NCBI GenBank assembly: GCA_902798615.1
Contig: CADBXL010000003.1
Location: 85,288-149,287 of the forward strand
DNA length: 64,000 nucleotides
Source of the DNA: an uncultured Bacteroidales bacterium
Lineage (GTDB): Bacteria > Bacteroidota > Bacteroidia > Bacteroidales > Bacteroidaceae
Reading direction: 5' to 3'
Shown piece by piece: positions 10,247 through 19,513 of this stretch (position 1 is the stretch's first letter; the number at the start of each line of letters is the position of its first letter). Below the pieces are notes generated by a model that saw nothing but the letters and a program-made list of their open reading frames with translations, did not search any database and was not told the DNA's origin. The translations under genes and the position numbers were made by a program.

Positions 10247-11230
10247 ATGCGAAAATTCATCACACTAATCACCATGAGCATCATGACACTCGTTATGATG
10301 ACCTCATCCAACAAAGCCTTCACCATCTATCTCATAGGTGATTCCACAATGGCCAATAAGGACATTGAGAAGGAAGGACGTGAGCGCGGATGGGGTATGG
10401 CTCTCCAGGGCTTCTTTGCCGAGGAAGTATATATTGACAATCGCGCTCTCAACGGCCGCTCTTCCAAGTCATTCATCGACGAGGGACACTGGCAGAAGGT
10501 TCTTGACGACATCAAGCCGGGCGACTACCTCGTAATCCAGTTCGGACACAACGACGAGAAGGGTAAGATTGGCGACAAGCGTCACACTATCGCCGGACTC
10601 ACCTTCGACGACAACATCCGCATGTTCTGTCGCGGTGCTCTCGGCAAGGGTGCCACACCTATTGTGATGAATCCTGTAGTCCGCTGCGAGTTCACAAAGC
10701 GTATTGACCGCGAAACGGTGAACGAGGCACGAAGCAAGAAGGGCTCGTCAGACGATGTGAACATAGAGAATAGCGAGAAGCTGAAGGATACCCACGGAGC
10801 ATACGCCGTAACGCCTAAGTATGTGGCTCGCGAACTCCGCGTCCCCTTTGTCGATGCAACAGGCATCACGGCAAGCCTCGAAAGCCGACTCGGTCCTACC
10901 AACGCCAAGCTGCTCCACATGCTGAGCGCCGACAAGAAGGGCAAGGACACCACCCACTACACCGAATACGGAGCGCACCGCGTGGCTGAGCTCCTCGTCG
11001 ATGCAATGGCGGAGGCGTGCCCCGAACTAAAGCCCTACGTTCGCCACTACGACTTCATCGTGTCAGCCAAGGGATTCGGCAACTACCTCACTCTTCAGGC
11101 TGCCATCAACAACGTGCCCATCTATGCCAAGTCAACCATCTGCGTGCTCGACGGTGAATGGAAAGAACCGAAGATCACTTCCGGAAAGAAAATCAAGTAC
11201 GTGAAATTCTCTGGTGCAAAAGTAGAATAA
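10247..11230 (+). CDS. Secreted SGNH esterase (rhamnogalacturonan acetylesterase-like) with a truncated pectinesterase start
   Basis: An N-terminal signal-like segment (residues 1-24) is followed by an SGNH/GDSL hydrolase. Block I is IYLIGDST near 28-35, block III is IQFGHND, and the catalytic Asp/His pair is in DTTHYTEYGAH near residue 245. This matches CE12-type deacetylation of pectic rhamnogalacturonan in the periplasm. After about residue 268 comes a segment (FIVSAKGFGNYLTLQAAINN) that looks like the start of a pectin methylesterase, but the frame stops about 40 residues later, where a repeat field begins. It may be a decayed GDSL-PME fusion. The esterase domain itself looks complete. 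Confidence 0.85.
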   Translation: MRKFITLITMSIMTLVMMTSSNKAFTIYLIGDSTMANKDIEKEGRERGWGMALQGFFAEEVYIDNRALNGRSSKSFIDEGHWQKVLDDIKPGDYLVIQFGHNDEKGKIGDKRHTIAGLTFDDNIRMFCRGALGKGATPIVMNPVVRCEFTKRIDRETVNEARSKKGSSDDVNIENSEKLKDTHGAYAVTPKYVARELRVPFVDATGITASLESRLGPTNAKLLHMLSADKKGKDTTHYTEYGAHRVAELLVDAMAEACPELKPYVRHYDFIVSAKGFGNYLTLQAAINNVPIYAKSTICVLDGEWKEPKITSGKKIKYVKFSGAKVE

Positions 11231-11255
11231 CTCACGATAATTTTAACAGTAAAAA

Positions 11256-11573
11256 CAAGGGAAACGGATTTATCTGATTTATCTGATAGCTGGCGCAGTA
11301 ATTATTCGCGATTTTTTTTCAGATAAATCAGATAAATCCGCTTCCCTTTTTCGTTGATTGACGTTAGAATAGAGTTCAACGACTTGCTTTTTGCTTGGCT
11401 CTGCGAGGGCTGAACGTCGAAGAGGTCGGCGGCCGAAGGGAAAGCCAAAGCCCCGACACCTAATAGGGCAGTCCGATAGGGCTGTTATTCGATAGATGCG
11501 TGACTAAAGGAGCGCTGTAAGTGCGACACCTGAAGACTTTAGGTATCGGTCCTACAGACCTCAGATGTCAATC
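11256..11573. repeat. Long direct repeat, copy 1
   Basis: Begins with a palindrome of about 28-bp arms (AGGGAAACGGATTTATCTGA and its complement, 11259-11347). It continues through TTGACGTTAGAATAGAGTTC, the CACCTAATAGGGCAGTCCGA segment and a block ending CCTACAGACCTCA. Copy 2 lies 430 bp downstream with the same order. Copy 1 has about 40 bp extra (GTCGAAGAGGTCGGCGGCCG region). Confidence 0.85.
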
Positions 11574-11685
11574 ACGAGCGCAAGCGAGACTTGCGTAGCT
11601 TGTTGAGCCTTGCGACTGTCTTGCTGATGAGCTTAGCGAATAAAAAATCCGTAGAATCTGTGCTATCTGTGTTCGGAAAAAAATA

Positions 11686-11958
11686 ACAAGGGAAACGGAT
11701 TTATCTGATTTATCTGACAGCTGGCGCAGTAATTATTCGCGTTTTTTTTCAGATAAATCAGATAAATCCGCTTCCCTTTTTCGTTGATTGACGTTAGAAA
11801 AGAGTTCGACGACTTGCTTTTGCTTGGCTCTACGAGGGCTGAAAGCCCCGACACCTAATAGGGAAGTCCGATAGGGCTGTTATTCGATAGATGCGTGATT
11901 AAAGGAGCACTGTAAGTGCGACACCTGAAGACTTTAGGTATCGGTCCTACAGACCTCA
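11686..11958. repeat. Long direct repeat, copy 2
   Basis: Near-identical to copy 1 apart from an internal deletion and scattered substitutions. It starts at the same ACAAGGGAAACGG and ends at the same CCTACAGACCTCA. The palindromic head is repeated again, inverted, at about 27059-27160. Confidence 0.85.
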
Positions 11959-12214
11959 TCCCCCTATATCGACAAATATAACAGCCCTATCGGACTGCCC
12001 TTTTTAGCTATCGCTCATTCAGAGCTCTTTCAACCAAATGATAGTCAATAATATACAACAGAAGGAATTTTTCGCTAAGGCTCATCAGCGAATAAACTTG
12101 AATAATTTAACAGTAAAGAAATCAAGGGATAAGAGTCATGGCGAAGCAGGGCACGGAGGGGGAAAGCAATCGTTATCCTTAATATAAGTTAAAATCTGAA
12201 ATTATTACAAGTGT

Positions 12215-12248
12215 TTTGTAGGCGTTTCAAGTTTTTTATCTATCTTTG
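12215..12248 (+). promoter_or_regulatory. Candidate promoter of the Fur/PerR-like gene
   Basis: TTTG at 12215-12218 and TATCTTTG at 12241-12248 fit the Bacteroidetes -33/-7 pattern, with a slightly long 22-nt spacer. The start codon is about 240 nt downstream, so the leader would contain the palindromic array. Confidence 0.55.
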
Positions 12249-12256
12249 CAACCGAG

Positions 12257-12460
12257 GAATGGTAAAAAGGCTAAAGGCAAAAGGCTAAAGGCTAAAGTTT
12301 TAGGCTAAAGGCTAAAGGCAAAAGACTTTTGACCATAGTCCTTAGACTTTTGACCTTAGTCTTTTGTCTTTAGACTTTAGACTTTCGACTTTAGCCTTTC
12401 GGCTTTAGACTTTAGACTTTAGCCTTTCGACTTTAGCCTTTCGACTTTAGTCTTTCGGCA
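12257..12460. repeat. Palindromic AAGGCTAAAGGC array
   Basis: The left half is built from AAGGCTAAAGGC-type units and the right half from their complements (GACTTTAGCCTTTCG units), so the whole block can fold into one long imperfect hairpin. It lies between the candidate promoter and the Fur-family start codon. Confidence 0.8.
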
Positions 12461-12495
12461 TTTTAAGAAAACGACCTAAACACTCTCGAAAAGAT

Positions 12496-12924
12496 ATGCA
12501 GGCAAAGGAGGCATCGGCAATACTGGCATCTCACGGAATAAAACCTACGCTTCAACGAATAGCAATAATGAGCTATATACTTGAGCACCGCATACACCCG
12601 ACTATTGAGGATGTATATAACGGTCTTGTGGCAAACTTCCCTACTCTGAGCAGGACTACGGTGTATAACACTCTCAGAATGTTCTCAGAGCGCTCGGCAG
12701 CACAGATGATAACCATTGACGAGCATCGGGTATGCTATGATGGGGATACGCATCCGCATCCGCACTTCATCTGCCGGAAATGCGGTCAGGTGTTTGACCT
12801 GATGGGGCTGCCCATGCCTGTATGCCCCTCCAGGGAGGAGGCTGACGGATTCATGATTGACGAGGCGCAGCTTTACTACAAGGGTCTGTGCCCTGACTGT
12901 AGTACGACGACGGTGGAGGATTGA
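12496..12924 (+). CDS. Fur-family regulator, PerR-like
   Basis: A metal-dependent repressor with an N-terminal winged helix (IKPTLQRIAIMSYILEH; TLSRTTVYNTLRMF recognition helix) and a C-terminal dimerisation domain. Structural zinc cysteines are visible as CRKC and CPDC, and HPHPHF supplies regulatory histidines. At 142 residues it has the usual size. A peroxide-sensing PerR role is inferred from the rubrerythrin gene 148 bp downstream and is not proved by the sequence. Fur or Zur remain alternatives. Confidence 0.88.
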   Translation: MQAKEASAILASHGIKPTLQRIAIMSYILEHRIHPTIEDVYNGLVANFPTLSRTTVYNTLRMFSERSAAQMITIDEHRVCYDGDTHPHPHFICRKCGQVFDLMGLPMPVCPSREEADGFMIDEAQLYYKGLCPDCSTTTVED

Positions 12925-12927
12925 GAC

Positions 12928-13060
12928 CCCTCCCCAGCCCTCCCGAGGGAGGGAGCTGGAAGGCGATGAGGATTACAGGAAATTCGTAATTCATAATTAG
13001 TAATTCGTAATTCATAATTAGTAATTCGTAATTAATAAACCCCTAATTTTTTAACAAACA
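12928..13060. repeat. Palindrome plus AT tandem repeat before rubrerythrin
   Basis: A GC-rich palindrome (CCAGCCCTCCCGAGGGAGGG region, related to the purA-hisS element) is followed by two to three copies of ATTCGTAATTCATAATTAGT. No promoter of the TAnnTTTG type is clear here. Confidence 0.65.
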
Positions 13061-13072
13061 AAAAAAAACATT

Positions 13073-13627
13073 ATGAAGAAGAAATTTATTTGTACCGTGT
13101 GTGGATATGTTCACGAAGGTACTGAGGCACCTGAGAAGTGCCCGATTTGCAAGGCTCCAGCCTCGAAATTCAATGAGATGTCGGTAGAAGACACACCTGA
13201 GTTTGCTACAGTTCACAAGCTTGGTGACGGTAAGCTACCTGGTGCTGACGAGGAGATGATAAGGGACTTGAACAACCATTTCAACGGCGAGTGCGGAGAG
13301 GTGGGCATGTACCTTGCCATGGCACGTCAGGCTGACCGCGAGGGATATCCGGAAGTGGCAGAGGCTTACAAGCGCTACGCTTGGGAAGAGGCAGAGCATG
13401 CAGCAAAGTTTGCAGAGCTCCTTGGTGACGTTCTCTCTGACACGAAGTCAAACCTCGAGGCTCGCATAGCAGCCGAGAAGGGTGCTTGTGAGGATAAGTT
13501 CCGCATTGCGAAGAATGCGAAGGCAGCAGGTCTTGATGCTATCCACGACACGGTTCACGAGATGGCTAAGGACGAGGCTCGCCACGCAGCAGGCTTTATG
13601 GGACTTTACAAACGTTACTTCAAGTAA
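13073..13627 (+). CDS. rbr: Reverse rubrerythrin (peroxide-scavenging)
   Basis: A non-haem di-iron peroxidase that reduces hydrogen peroxide in the cytoplasm of anaerobes. The rubredoxin-like iron site ([17 protein letters not shown]) is at the N-terminus, the reverse of classical rubrerythrin, and the ferritin-like domain follows. Di-iron ligands are visible as WEEAEHAA and AKDEARHAA (two ExxH motifs) plus the ECGEVGMYL segment. At 184 residues it is normal for the reverse form. Location beside a PerR-like gene supports a peroxide-stress role. Confidence 0.95.
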   Translation: MKKKFICTVCGYVHEGTEAPEKCPICKAPASKFNEMSVEDTPEFATVHKLGDGKLPGADEEMIRDLNNHFNGECGEVGMYLAMARQADREGYPEVAEAYKRYAWEEAEHAAKFAELLGDVLSDTKSNLEARIAAEKGACEDKFRIAKNAKAAGLDAIHDTVHEMAKDEARHAAGFMGLYKRYFK

Positions 13628-13666
13628 TAAAGACTCATAACACAGGTGAATCTACAAAACAAAACC

Positions 13667-13703
13667 AGAGGCATATCACAACCAGTGATATGCCTCTTTC
13701 GTT
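13667..13703 (+). terminator. Rho-independent terminator after rubrerythrin
   Basis: A perfect 13-bp stem (AGAGGCATATCAC / GTGATATGCCTCT) with a 5-nt loop is followed by a T-rich tail. Confidence 0.88.
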
Positions 13704-13789
13704 TGTCACCATTTCATGGTAATCCGAACATTGCCCCAAAGGGCGAAGATGACATTTTATACAGAAGTTTATAAAAAAAGCAGAAAACG

Positions 13790-13821
13790 CTTGGTGATAT
13801 GAAGAAAAAACATTAATTTTG
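13790..13821 (+). promoter_or_regulatory. Promoter of the secreted SGNH gene
   Basis: CTTG at 13790-13793, 20 nt, then TAATTTTG at 13814-13821. The start codon is about 70 nt downstream. Confidence 0.7.
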
Positions 13822-13892
13822 CAATTGTGCTACCAAATGCTTCATACATTACTATCATAAAAAAAACAGCACAATTAATACATTAATTTATT

Positions 13893-16091
13893 ATGAACAT
13901 ACGTTTTTTCATATGCTTTCTTTCATTGTATATATCTTTGACTATCAATAGTCAAACTATGGACATTCACTATAAGAACGGATTTGTACAGAGTGAAGAT
14001 GTATCGCAGATTGACAGCCTGTCATTTAGTAGCACTACAAATGGAAACTCATCCATAAATCAAATTGTGAATACACTAAACTCAATTTCTTCTGAAAAGA
14101 TTTCACATTCACCAAGCACAGAGAGCAACATCAATGCCACTAACGTAAAGGATGCAATTGACGAGATTGGATGTAAAGTGAATAGCATGAATAACATGAT
14201 GAATGATTTTGCCAAGAATTACGAGGTCGTTTCTTGTCTGTTTGACTGGATCTCTAGAAATGGCCAAGAGAATTCAATAAAAAGATACACAAATCATTCC
14301 ACTTCAAAAGACGCGACAGTAAGCGTAGATGGAAATATTGTACATTTCAAAGGCACTCTCCCATCTCCATATACATTCTTCAATATCGGTTTTGATATAC
14401 CACCAACATTATATGCAAATGAAAGCAAGAAATATGTCGTATTACTGACAGGTTCTGTAAAACCAGAAAATCTAAGACAGGTCGTTCTTAGAGAAAATGA
14501 AAGTAAATACACAGAACTTGTCGGACAGGACTTTGAAGACGGAGTTGAAGTGCGTTTTCAGACTCTACTTTATATAAACTATGAAAAAGGAACTACAGGG
14601 AATTCAAGATATGTGTTCTTCTCCACCTATCCGAAAGATAACACAAAGGACGTCAAAGCAGAATACAAGATAAACCGATATTGCGTATTTGAATACCAAG
14701 AAGGATGGTCTATATCCGATTATATCAGCTGCTATGACAATAGTGGAACATACCAGCTAAAAAATGTAGCCAAAGGTACAGCCACAGAATCGTATGTAAA
14801 TGAGGCCATCGAGAAGTTATCTGACACAATGGCTAGTCAAAGTCAATATTCTCCATACTCAGGAAATTTCGACTGGGATGTGAACATGATTATCAACTAT
14901 GGTCAAAGTCTGTCAGTTGGAGGTGGTGCAGCAACAATAAATGACGATTTTCGCAATACGATGACTTTCCCTGGTGGAATAAGCGAGTGGGCTTCAGAAC
15001 TGAATATTGATGACAAGAGTCAGGTCGAAAATTTTTATGGCAATACACTTGAGAGCCTGAATACAAGAAAAAGCAAAAGCTATCCCCCTATTGCATCCTG
15101 TGCTTTGGCATGGATGTCATTACTAGAAAAGGAGAACCATATTGACATGAACAATTTCGACTATCAGTTTCTTATGTCAACACCAGGTTATAACGGAATT
15201 GCCATCGAGGGATTATCCAAGGCGGGCAGATTTCCGAACTACAAATCGCCCGAAGGCGAGCAAGGCTACTATTACCGAAGACTATTGCTCGGTGTTCAGA
15301 AAGGCATGGAAAATGCACACAGAATGGGCAAGACATTCGGTGTGCCTTGTGTGTTCTTTGTTCAGGGTGAGACAAATAACTATGAATCAACAGAAACATA
15401 CTATCAAAAGCTGAAACAGCTCTTCCATGACCTGAATGATGATATAAAAGCTATAACCGGACAACAAAAGGATGTGGTTTTCATAACCTATCAAATGTCT
15501 TCCTATGAAACTAAAGACAAAATATCTGGTCCTACCTATGCACAATTACAACTGGCAATGGAAGAGGACAATGTTCATCTGGGCGGGGCAATGTATCAAT
15601 TCGAATATACAGATCTATACCACCCTATGGACAGAGCCATTATTGGACTTCAGGCTGGAATCATCGCAAAGAGAATAATAAATGACGAGAAGCCGTTGGC
15701 ATTGTTCTATCCAAAGACTTTTAGTGTACAACATTCTGGAGACACATGGCTTCTCTCTATTCAGTTTGACGTTCCTGTGCCTCCTATGAGATTTGTGACC
15801 GACATTCCAGACAGATGGCATAACGTTAATGGCAAGCAGGAGAACTATGGCTTTACGCTTGTGAAAAACGGAATTGATATAATTGCCGAGGAACCTGTAA
15901 TAAAAAGAGGCAATACACTTGTTATTAAATGCAAGCAAAACCCATCAGGCGCTTCATTAAGCTATGCGACTTCTGGTCATTTTGGTGGAGGCAACCTCTG
16001 CGACAGTCAGAACATCACGGTGAAATGTAAGAACATTGACTATAAGATAGACAATTTCTGTCCTATTTTCAAAAATATAATAATCCCATAA
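13893..16091 (+). CDS. Secreted SGNH/sialate-acetylesterase-like protein
   Basis: A signal peptide (residues 1-20) is followed by a VQSEDVSQIDSLSF segment of the kind seen in secreted Prevotella proteins. The N-terminal half has no recognised fold. From about residue 330 an SGNH hydrolase appears: INYGQSLSVGG (nucleophile Ser about 339), FFVQGETNNY (about 490) and a late YTDLYHPMD with the catalytic Asp/His about 575. This resembles DUF303-type carbohydrate acetylesterases. At 732 residues it is long and probably multidomain. It pairs with the next small lipoprotein. The substrate is unknown. Confidence 0.75.
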   Translation: MNIRFFICFLSLYISLTINSQTMDIHYKNGFVQSEDVSQIDSLSFSSTTNGNSSINQIVNTLNSISSEKISHSPSTESNINATNVKDAIDEIGCKVNSMNNMMNDFAKNYEVVSCLFDWISRNGQENSIKRYTNHSTSKDATVSVDGNIVHFKGTLPSPYTFFNIGFDIPPTLYANESKKYVVLLTGSVKPENLRQVVLRENESKYTELVGQDFEDGVEVRFQTLLYINYEKGTTGNSRYVFFSTYPKDNTKDVKAEYKINRYCVFEYQEGWSISDYISCYDNSGTYQLKNVAKGTATESYVNEAIEKLSDTMASQSQYSPYSGNFDWDVNMIINYGQSLSVGGGAATINDDFRNTMTFPGGISEWASELNIDDKSQVENFYGNTLESLNTRKSKSYPPIASCALAWMSLLEKENHIDMNNFDYQFLMSTPGYNGIAIEGLSKAGRFPNYKSPEGEQGYYYRRLLLGVQKGMENAHRMGKTFGVPCVFFVQGETNNYESTETYYQKLKQLFHDLNDDIKAITGQQKDVVFITYQMSSYETKDKISGPTYAQLQLAMEEDNVHLGGAMYQFEYTDLYHPMDRAIIGLQAGIIAKRIINDEKPLALFYPKTFSVQHSGDTWLLSIQFDVPVPPMRFVTDIPDRWHNVNGKQENYGFTLVKNGIDIIAEEPVIKRGNTLVIKCKQNPSGASLSYATSGHFGGGNLCDSQNITVKCKNIDYKIDNFCPIFKNIIIP

Positions 16092-16101
16092 TGTCCTCAA
16101 T

Positions 16102-16491
16102 ATGAAAATACTATTTACAATATTACTCGCAATACTCTCCGGTTGTAAGATTCAGGCAAAAGAAAAAGACGCAATATTTGTCTGGGTTAATGGAGATTCT
16201 TGTTGTTACAAGTTTGACTCTATTCCTACGGTATCCTTCAAGGACAAGACAGCAGTACTAACCCAAAATGGGAACAAAACTCCTGTATTGACCATAGATC
16301 TTGACAATACCAATGATTTGAAAATAATGTTTGGCATATATCAGGAAACTAACTGCATAAACACCATACAAAACAGTTCCATTGTAAGCCAAAACGGGAA
16401 ATATATAAAAGGAGGTAAACTGATTATAATAAAGAATGGTAGGAAATATGACAGCAAAGGAGTACTGATTAACGAAATAAGTAATCGTTAA
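16102..16491 (+). CDS. Small lipoprotein, function unknown
   Basis: 129 residues with a lipobox (ILLAILSGC) in the first 17, so a membrane-anchored lipoprotein is likely. The mature part contains FDSIPTVSF, similar to the IDSLSF segment of the preceding secreted protein, which suggests related function or shared ancestry. It starts 10 bp after that gene, so the two are probably co-transcribed. No catalytic motif is seen. Confidence 0.65.
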   Translation: MKILFTILLAILSGCKIQAKEKDAIFVWVNGDSCCYKFDSIPTVSFKDKTAVLTQNGNKTPVLTIDLDNTNDLKIMFGIYQETNCINTIQNSSIVSQNGKYIKGGKLIIIKNGRKYDSKGVLINEISNR

Positions 16492-16518
16492 AAAGATTAC
16501 CAAGAGTTAATAAATTGA

Positions 16519-16563
16519 ATGCCGCTTATGGTAGTTCGCGATGAACAATTCCATAAGCGGCAT
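16519..16563. terminator. Bidirectional terminator between convergent genes
   Basis: A perfect 13-bp stem (ATGCCGCTTATGG / CCATAAGCGGCAT) has a 19-nt loop that itself contains GTTC/GAAC. It sits between the lipoprotein gene and the convergent acyl-activating gene. Confidence 0.85.
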
Positions 16564-16600
16564 TACTATCTCTAACATCCTTCCCCTTGGGAAGGCTTGG

Positions 16601-19078
16601 TTAGGCTTTTAATCCCTTCTGAATGCTATCTCTCACCTTATCCGAAATACTATCATAAGTATCTCCATTCTCAGGCATGACAGGAGGCAGATACTCCACT
16701 TCAATCTTCTTTGGCTTTATCCATTTAGAGCCTCTTGGAAGCACATCATAAGCGCCACGGATGCAGACAGGCACGACAGGCACATTGAGTTCCTTACTCA
16801 GTATGGCAAAAGTCTTCTTGAACGGAACCATCTCGCCGTCGTAAGAGCGTGAGCCCTCTGGGAAGATAACAACATTCTTACCGAGTTTCAGTACCTCTGA
16901 GAGTTTCAGAATTGAGTTCTTCAGATTACGCTTCTCCATGAGGATGATGTTATTCCTCTTTGCCAGAGACTTCACCACAGGATGCTTCACATGCTCCTCG
17001 GTAGCGAAGAAATATGAATTCTTCAAAGTCTTGTAACTCAATCCGGAAGCCACAATAGGACCGTCAAGGAAGCTCTGGTGATTAGGAGCTATGATGAAAG
17101 GTCCCTTCTTCGGAACATTCTTCTCTCCAACAATCTTCAGTCGGTTGTTAAGTTTCAGGAATGACTTGAACAACTTGGCATGAAGCGGATAGAAAACAGA
17201 AGTAGAAGGCAGTTCGAGTGAGGAATTATTGGCAAGGAGCATCTCGTGCCAATCCATCTTGTTCACGTCAACATGAGTCTTTCTGCTCTCCACTTTCTCA
17301 GCAACCGACCTGAGAGTAGTCATCATCTCAGGCTGGATATCCACGCCGAAGGTCTGCTCGATGAAGCCTTGCAGTCCCACCTTGTCAAGGGAGTCGAAGG
17401 CAAGGTCGGTTTCAAGATGGTCGTCAGCATGAACCTCGACCTTCTTCTCAGACTCGATATAGTCCTTGATGATGCGCATCTCATTCGACATCTCCTCCGC
17501 ACTCTCAACCTTACTCTTTACACTTTCTCCCTTAGACTTTAGAATATCCTTGAGCTTGAAACGCTGGAGCTTGTCGAGCTTGGTTCTTGGCAGGTCACCT
17601 CTATACACGAAGATGCTCATCAGTTTCTTGTAGTTAGTAACCGTGAGGTTGTAAGGCTCTATGACCTCCTTCTTCAAGGTTATCTCCACCTCCTCGTCAG
17701 AAAGGTTTCTTGCCCATGCCTCATTAGGCACTATGATGCCCATAAGCATGTCGCCATTCTGAACGACGGCAGCCTCCTTGACACGGTTCTCATACTTCTC
17801 AAGCTTATACTCAATCTCATTAGGCTGCACGTTCTTACCGTTGGAGAGAACGATGATCTCCTTCGTTCTGCCAGTAAGATACACCCTACCCTTTTCATCA
17901 AGGTAAGCAAGGTCACCAGTATGTAGGAATCCGTCAGAGTCAATAACCTGAGCAGTCTCCTCAGGACGGTTATAATAGCCTTTCATCAGGTTATTACCCT
18001 TACAGCAAAGCTCACCGTTCACAATCTTACACTCTACGGAAGGCAAAGGCAATCCAGCACAACCGCAGATATAGTCGCCAGGGCGCGTAAAGGCAATGAT
18101 AGGAGCCATCTCAGTCATGCCATATCCCTCAAGCAGGTTAATGCCAAGGGCGGTAAGGCCTTCTCCAATCTCCTTGTCAAGGGCAGCACCGCCACATACG
18201 CAGTAATCCAGATGACCGCCCATCTTCTTATGAACAGAAGAGAAGACAATCCTTGAGAGCTTCGGACTCTTGGCCTTCTTACAGATAGTAAACAGGGTTC
18301 GAGCCACGAAACTGGCATTTATCTTCTTCATAATGCCAGAATACAGCATCTGCCATAGTCGGGGAACACCTACGAAGATTCCTACCTTGCCCCGGCATAA
18401 TGCCTCCATGATGTCAGGTCCCTGCAACGTTTCGCAGATGATGATACCGTCACCCTGCAGAATAGGGATAATGACTGTACCCATCAATGGCAATACGTGA
18501 TGCACAGGAAGCAGCATCAATGTTCTTCTCTTTCCGTTGAACACATTGACCTCATCACATACGCCAGCCTTGTTTGCCCACAGATTCCTGTAGGTCAGCA
18601 TAACGCCTTTTGGCGAACCAGTAGTACCAGAGGTGTATATGATAAGCGCGATAGCGTCATCCTCATAACTTTTCTCGTCAAGAGTGGAAGGGACTATATC
18701 AAAGCCGCTTATATCCTCTTTCTCGACCTCATTTATAACGAGGATTCTGACGTCAAAGTCAAGACGGGACACAACCTCCCTCGCAACCTTCTCACATGCC
18801 TCTGACACCCACATACATTCAGGAGTACAATCCCTGACTATATACTCTAAATCAGAAACAGTTGCCGTTGCATCAACTGGAACGGCTATACTTCTGTTCT
18901 GCCACACAGAAAAGAATGCATACACCCAACCGATCCTGTTCTCACTAAAAATAATGGTCTTCTTTGGATTCAGTTCCCTTGTATGACTCCCGAACACACT
19001 CACATGCTGCAACATCTCCTGATAGGTCACATCCTTACCAGAAGACATTATCGCTATTCTATCAAGACTTAGTTTCAT
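16601..19078 (-). CDS. Acyl-activating enzyme / ACP / acyltransferase fusion
   Basis: Three domains in one 825-residue chain. The N-terminal adenylating enzyme has TSGTTGSPKG at residues 149-158 and an EGYGMTEMAP motif. An acyl-carrier domain with the attachment serine in FDSLDKVGL lies at about 540-600. The C-terminal PlsC-type acyltransferase has NHQSFLDG and FPEGSRS. It likely activates a fatty acid, loads it on the built-in carrier and transfers it to a lysophospholipid, comparable to E. coli Aas but with a carrier domain. It acts at the cytoplasmic membrane. The stop is 37 bp from the terminator. Confidence 0.9.
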   Translation of the reverse strand: MKLSLDRIAIMSSGKDVTYQEMLQHVSVFGSHTRELNPKKTIIFSENRIGWVYAFFSVWQNRSIAVPVDATATVSDLEYIVRDCTPECMWVSEACEKVAREVVSRLDFDVRILVINEVEKEDISGFDIVPSTLDEKSYEDDAIALIIYTSGTTGSPKGVMLTYRNLWANKAGVCDEVNVFNGKRRTLMLLPVHHVLPLMGTVIIPILQGDGIIICETLQGPDIMEALCRGKVGIFVGVPRLWQMLYSGIMKKINASFVARTLFTICKKAKSPKLSRIVFSSVHKKMGGHLDYCVCGGAALDKEIGEGLTALGINLLEGYGMTEMAPIIAFTRPGDYICGCAGLPLPSVECKIVNGELCCKGNNLMKGYYNRPEETAQVIDSDGFLHTGDLAYLDEKGRVYLTGRTKEIIVLSNGKNVQPNEIEYKLEKYENRVKEAAVVQNGDMLMGIIVPNEAWARNLSDEEVEITLKKEVIEPYNLTVTNYKKLMSIFVYRGDLPRTKLDKLQRFKLKDILKSKGESVKSKVESAEEMSNEMRIIKDYIESEKKVEVHADDHLETDLAFDSLDKVGLQGFIEQTFGVDIQPEMMTTLRSVAEKVESRKTHVDVNKMDWHEMLLANNSSLELPSTSVFYPLHAKLFKSFLKLNNRLKIVGEKNVPKKGPFIIAPNHQSFLDGPIVASGLSYKTLKNSYFFATEEHVKHPVVKSLAKRNNIILMEKRNLKNSILKLSEVLKLGKNVVIFPEGSRSYDGEMVPFKKTFAILSKELNVPVVPVCIRGAYDVLPRGSKWIKPKKIEVEYLPPVMPENGDTYDSISDKVRDSIQKGLKA

Positions 19079-19111
19079 GTCCTATAAAAAATATTATCCT
19101 TGTTTCTATTG

Positions 19112-19119
19112 CAAAATTA
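19112..19119 (-). promoter_or_regulatory. Candidate -7 box of the acyl-activating gene
   Basis: TAATTTTG on the minus strand, 34 nt before the start codon. No convincing -33 element is seen at the usual spacing. Confidence 0.45.
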
Positions 19120-19413
19120 CAACATTCTAATTACATATAATCATTTTATCCTATATTTTCCATATATTACCATAATTTTTACACATATAGTCCTATCACA
19201 CAAATAGAAAATCCTATTTTCATAACATCTGATCAGGTTTTTCTTTTTTTTAAAAAATCATACAAGACATGGAGTTTTGTGAATTTCAATCTCATTATGC
19301 ACACAAACACCGGAAAACAATTGTAAAATTTCCACTTTATCACGTTGTTTTCTACGAATTTAGAGATATTTTCAACCAAAATCGTATTATTAACACAAAA
19401 AAAGAGCAAAAAA

Positions 19414-19444
19414 TTTGTTTGTTCAGTTTTTTTTGCTAACTTTG
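19414..19444 (+). promoter_or_regulatory. Promoter of the TonB-domain gene
   Basis: TTTG at 19414-19417, 19 nt, TAACTTTG at 19437-19444; the start codon is about 70 nt downstream. Confidence 0.75.
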
Positions 19445-19513
19445 CAACGAATCGATATTCAACAATCCGAATCTAATAATCATCAAAATAAACCACTTTA
19501 ACACTTATTTCCT

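Larger units (their letters stand above)
11231..12495. repeat. Gene-free 1.26 kb repeat field
   Basis: No supported gene. It contains two direct copies of a roughly 270-320 bp block (11256-11573 and 11686-11958), a dispersed segment at 11572-11601 (CAGATGTCAATCACGAGCG, also at 38587-38616), and an inverted partner of the right window edge at about 11957-12055. At the 3' end are a Bacteroidetes-type promoter and a palindromic AAGGCTAAAGGC array. Confidence 0.8.
19079..19513. promoter_or_regulatory. AT-rich divergent promoter region
   Basis: 435 bp without a gene between divergent genes. A -7 box is visible for each direction (described separately). The rest is AT-rich with no clear structure. 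Confidence 0.6.

Noticed and set aside
11663-11854. Small minus-strand ORF in the repeat field
   Set aside because: It consists of the duplicated palindrome and shows no coding character.
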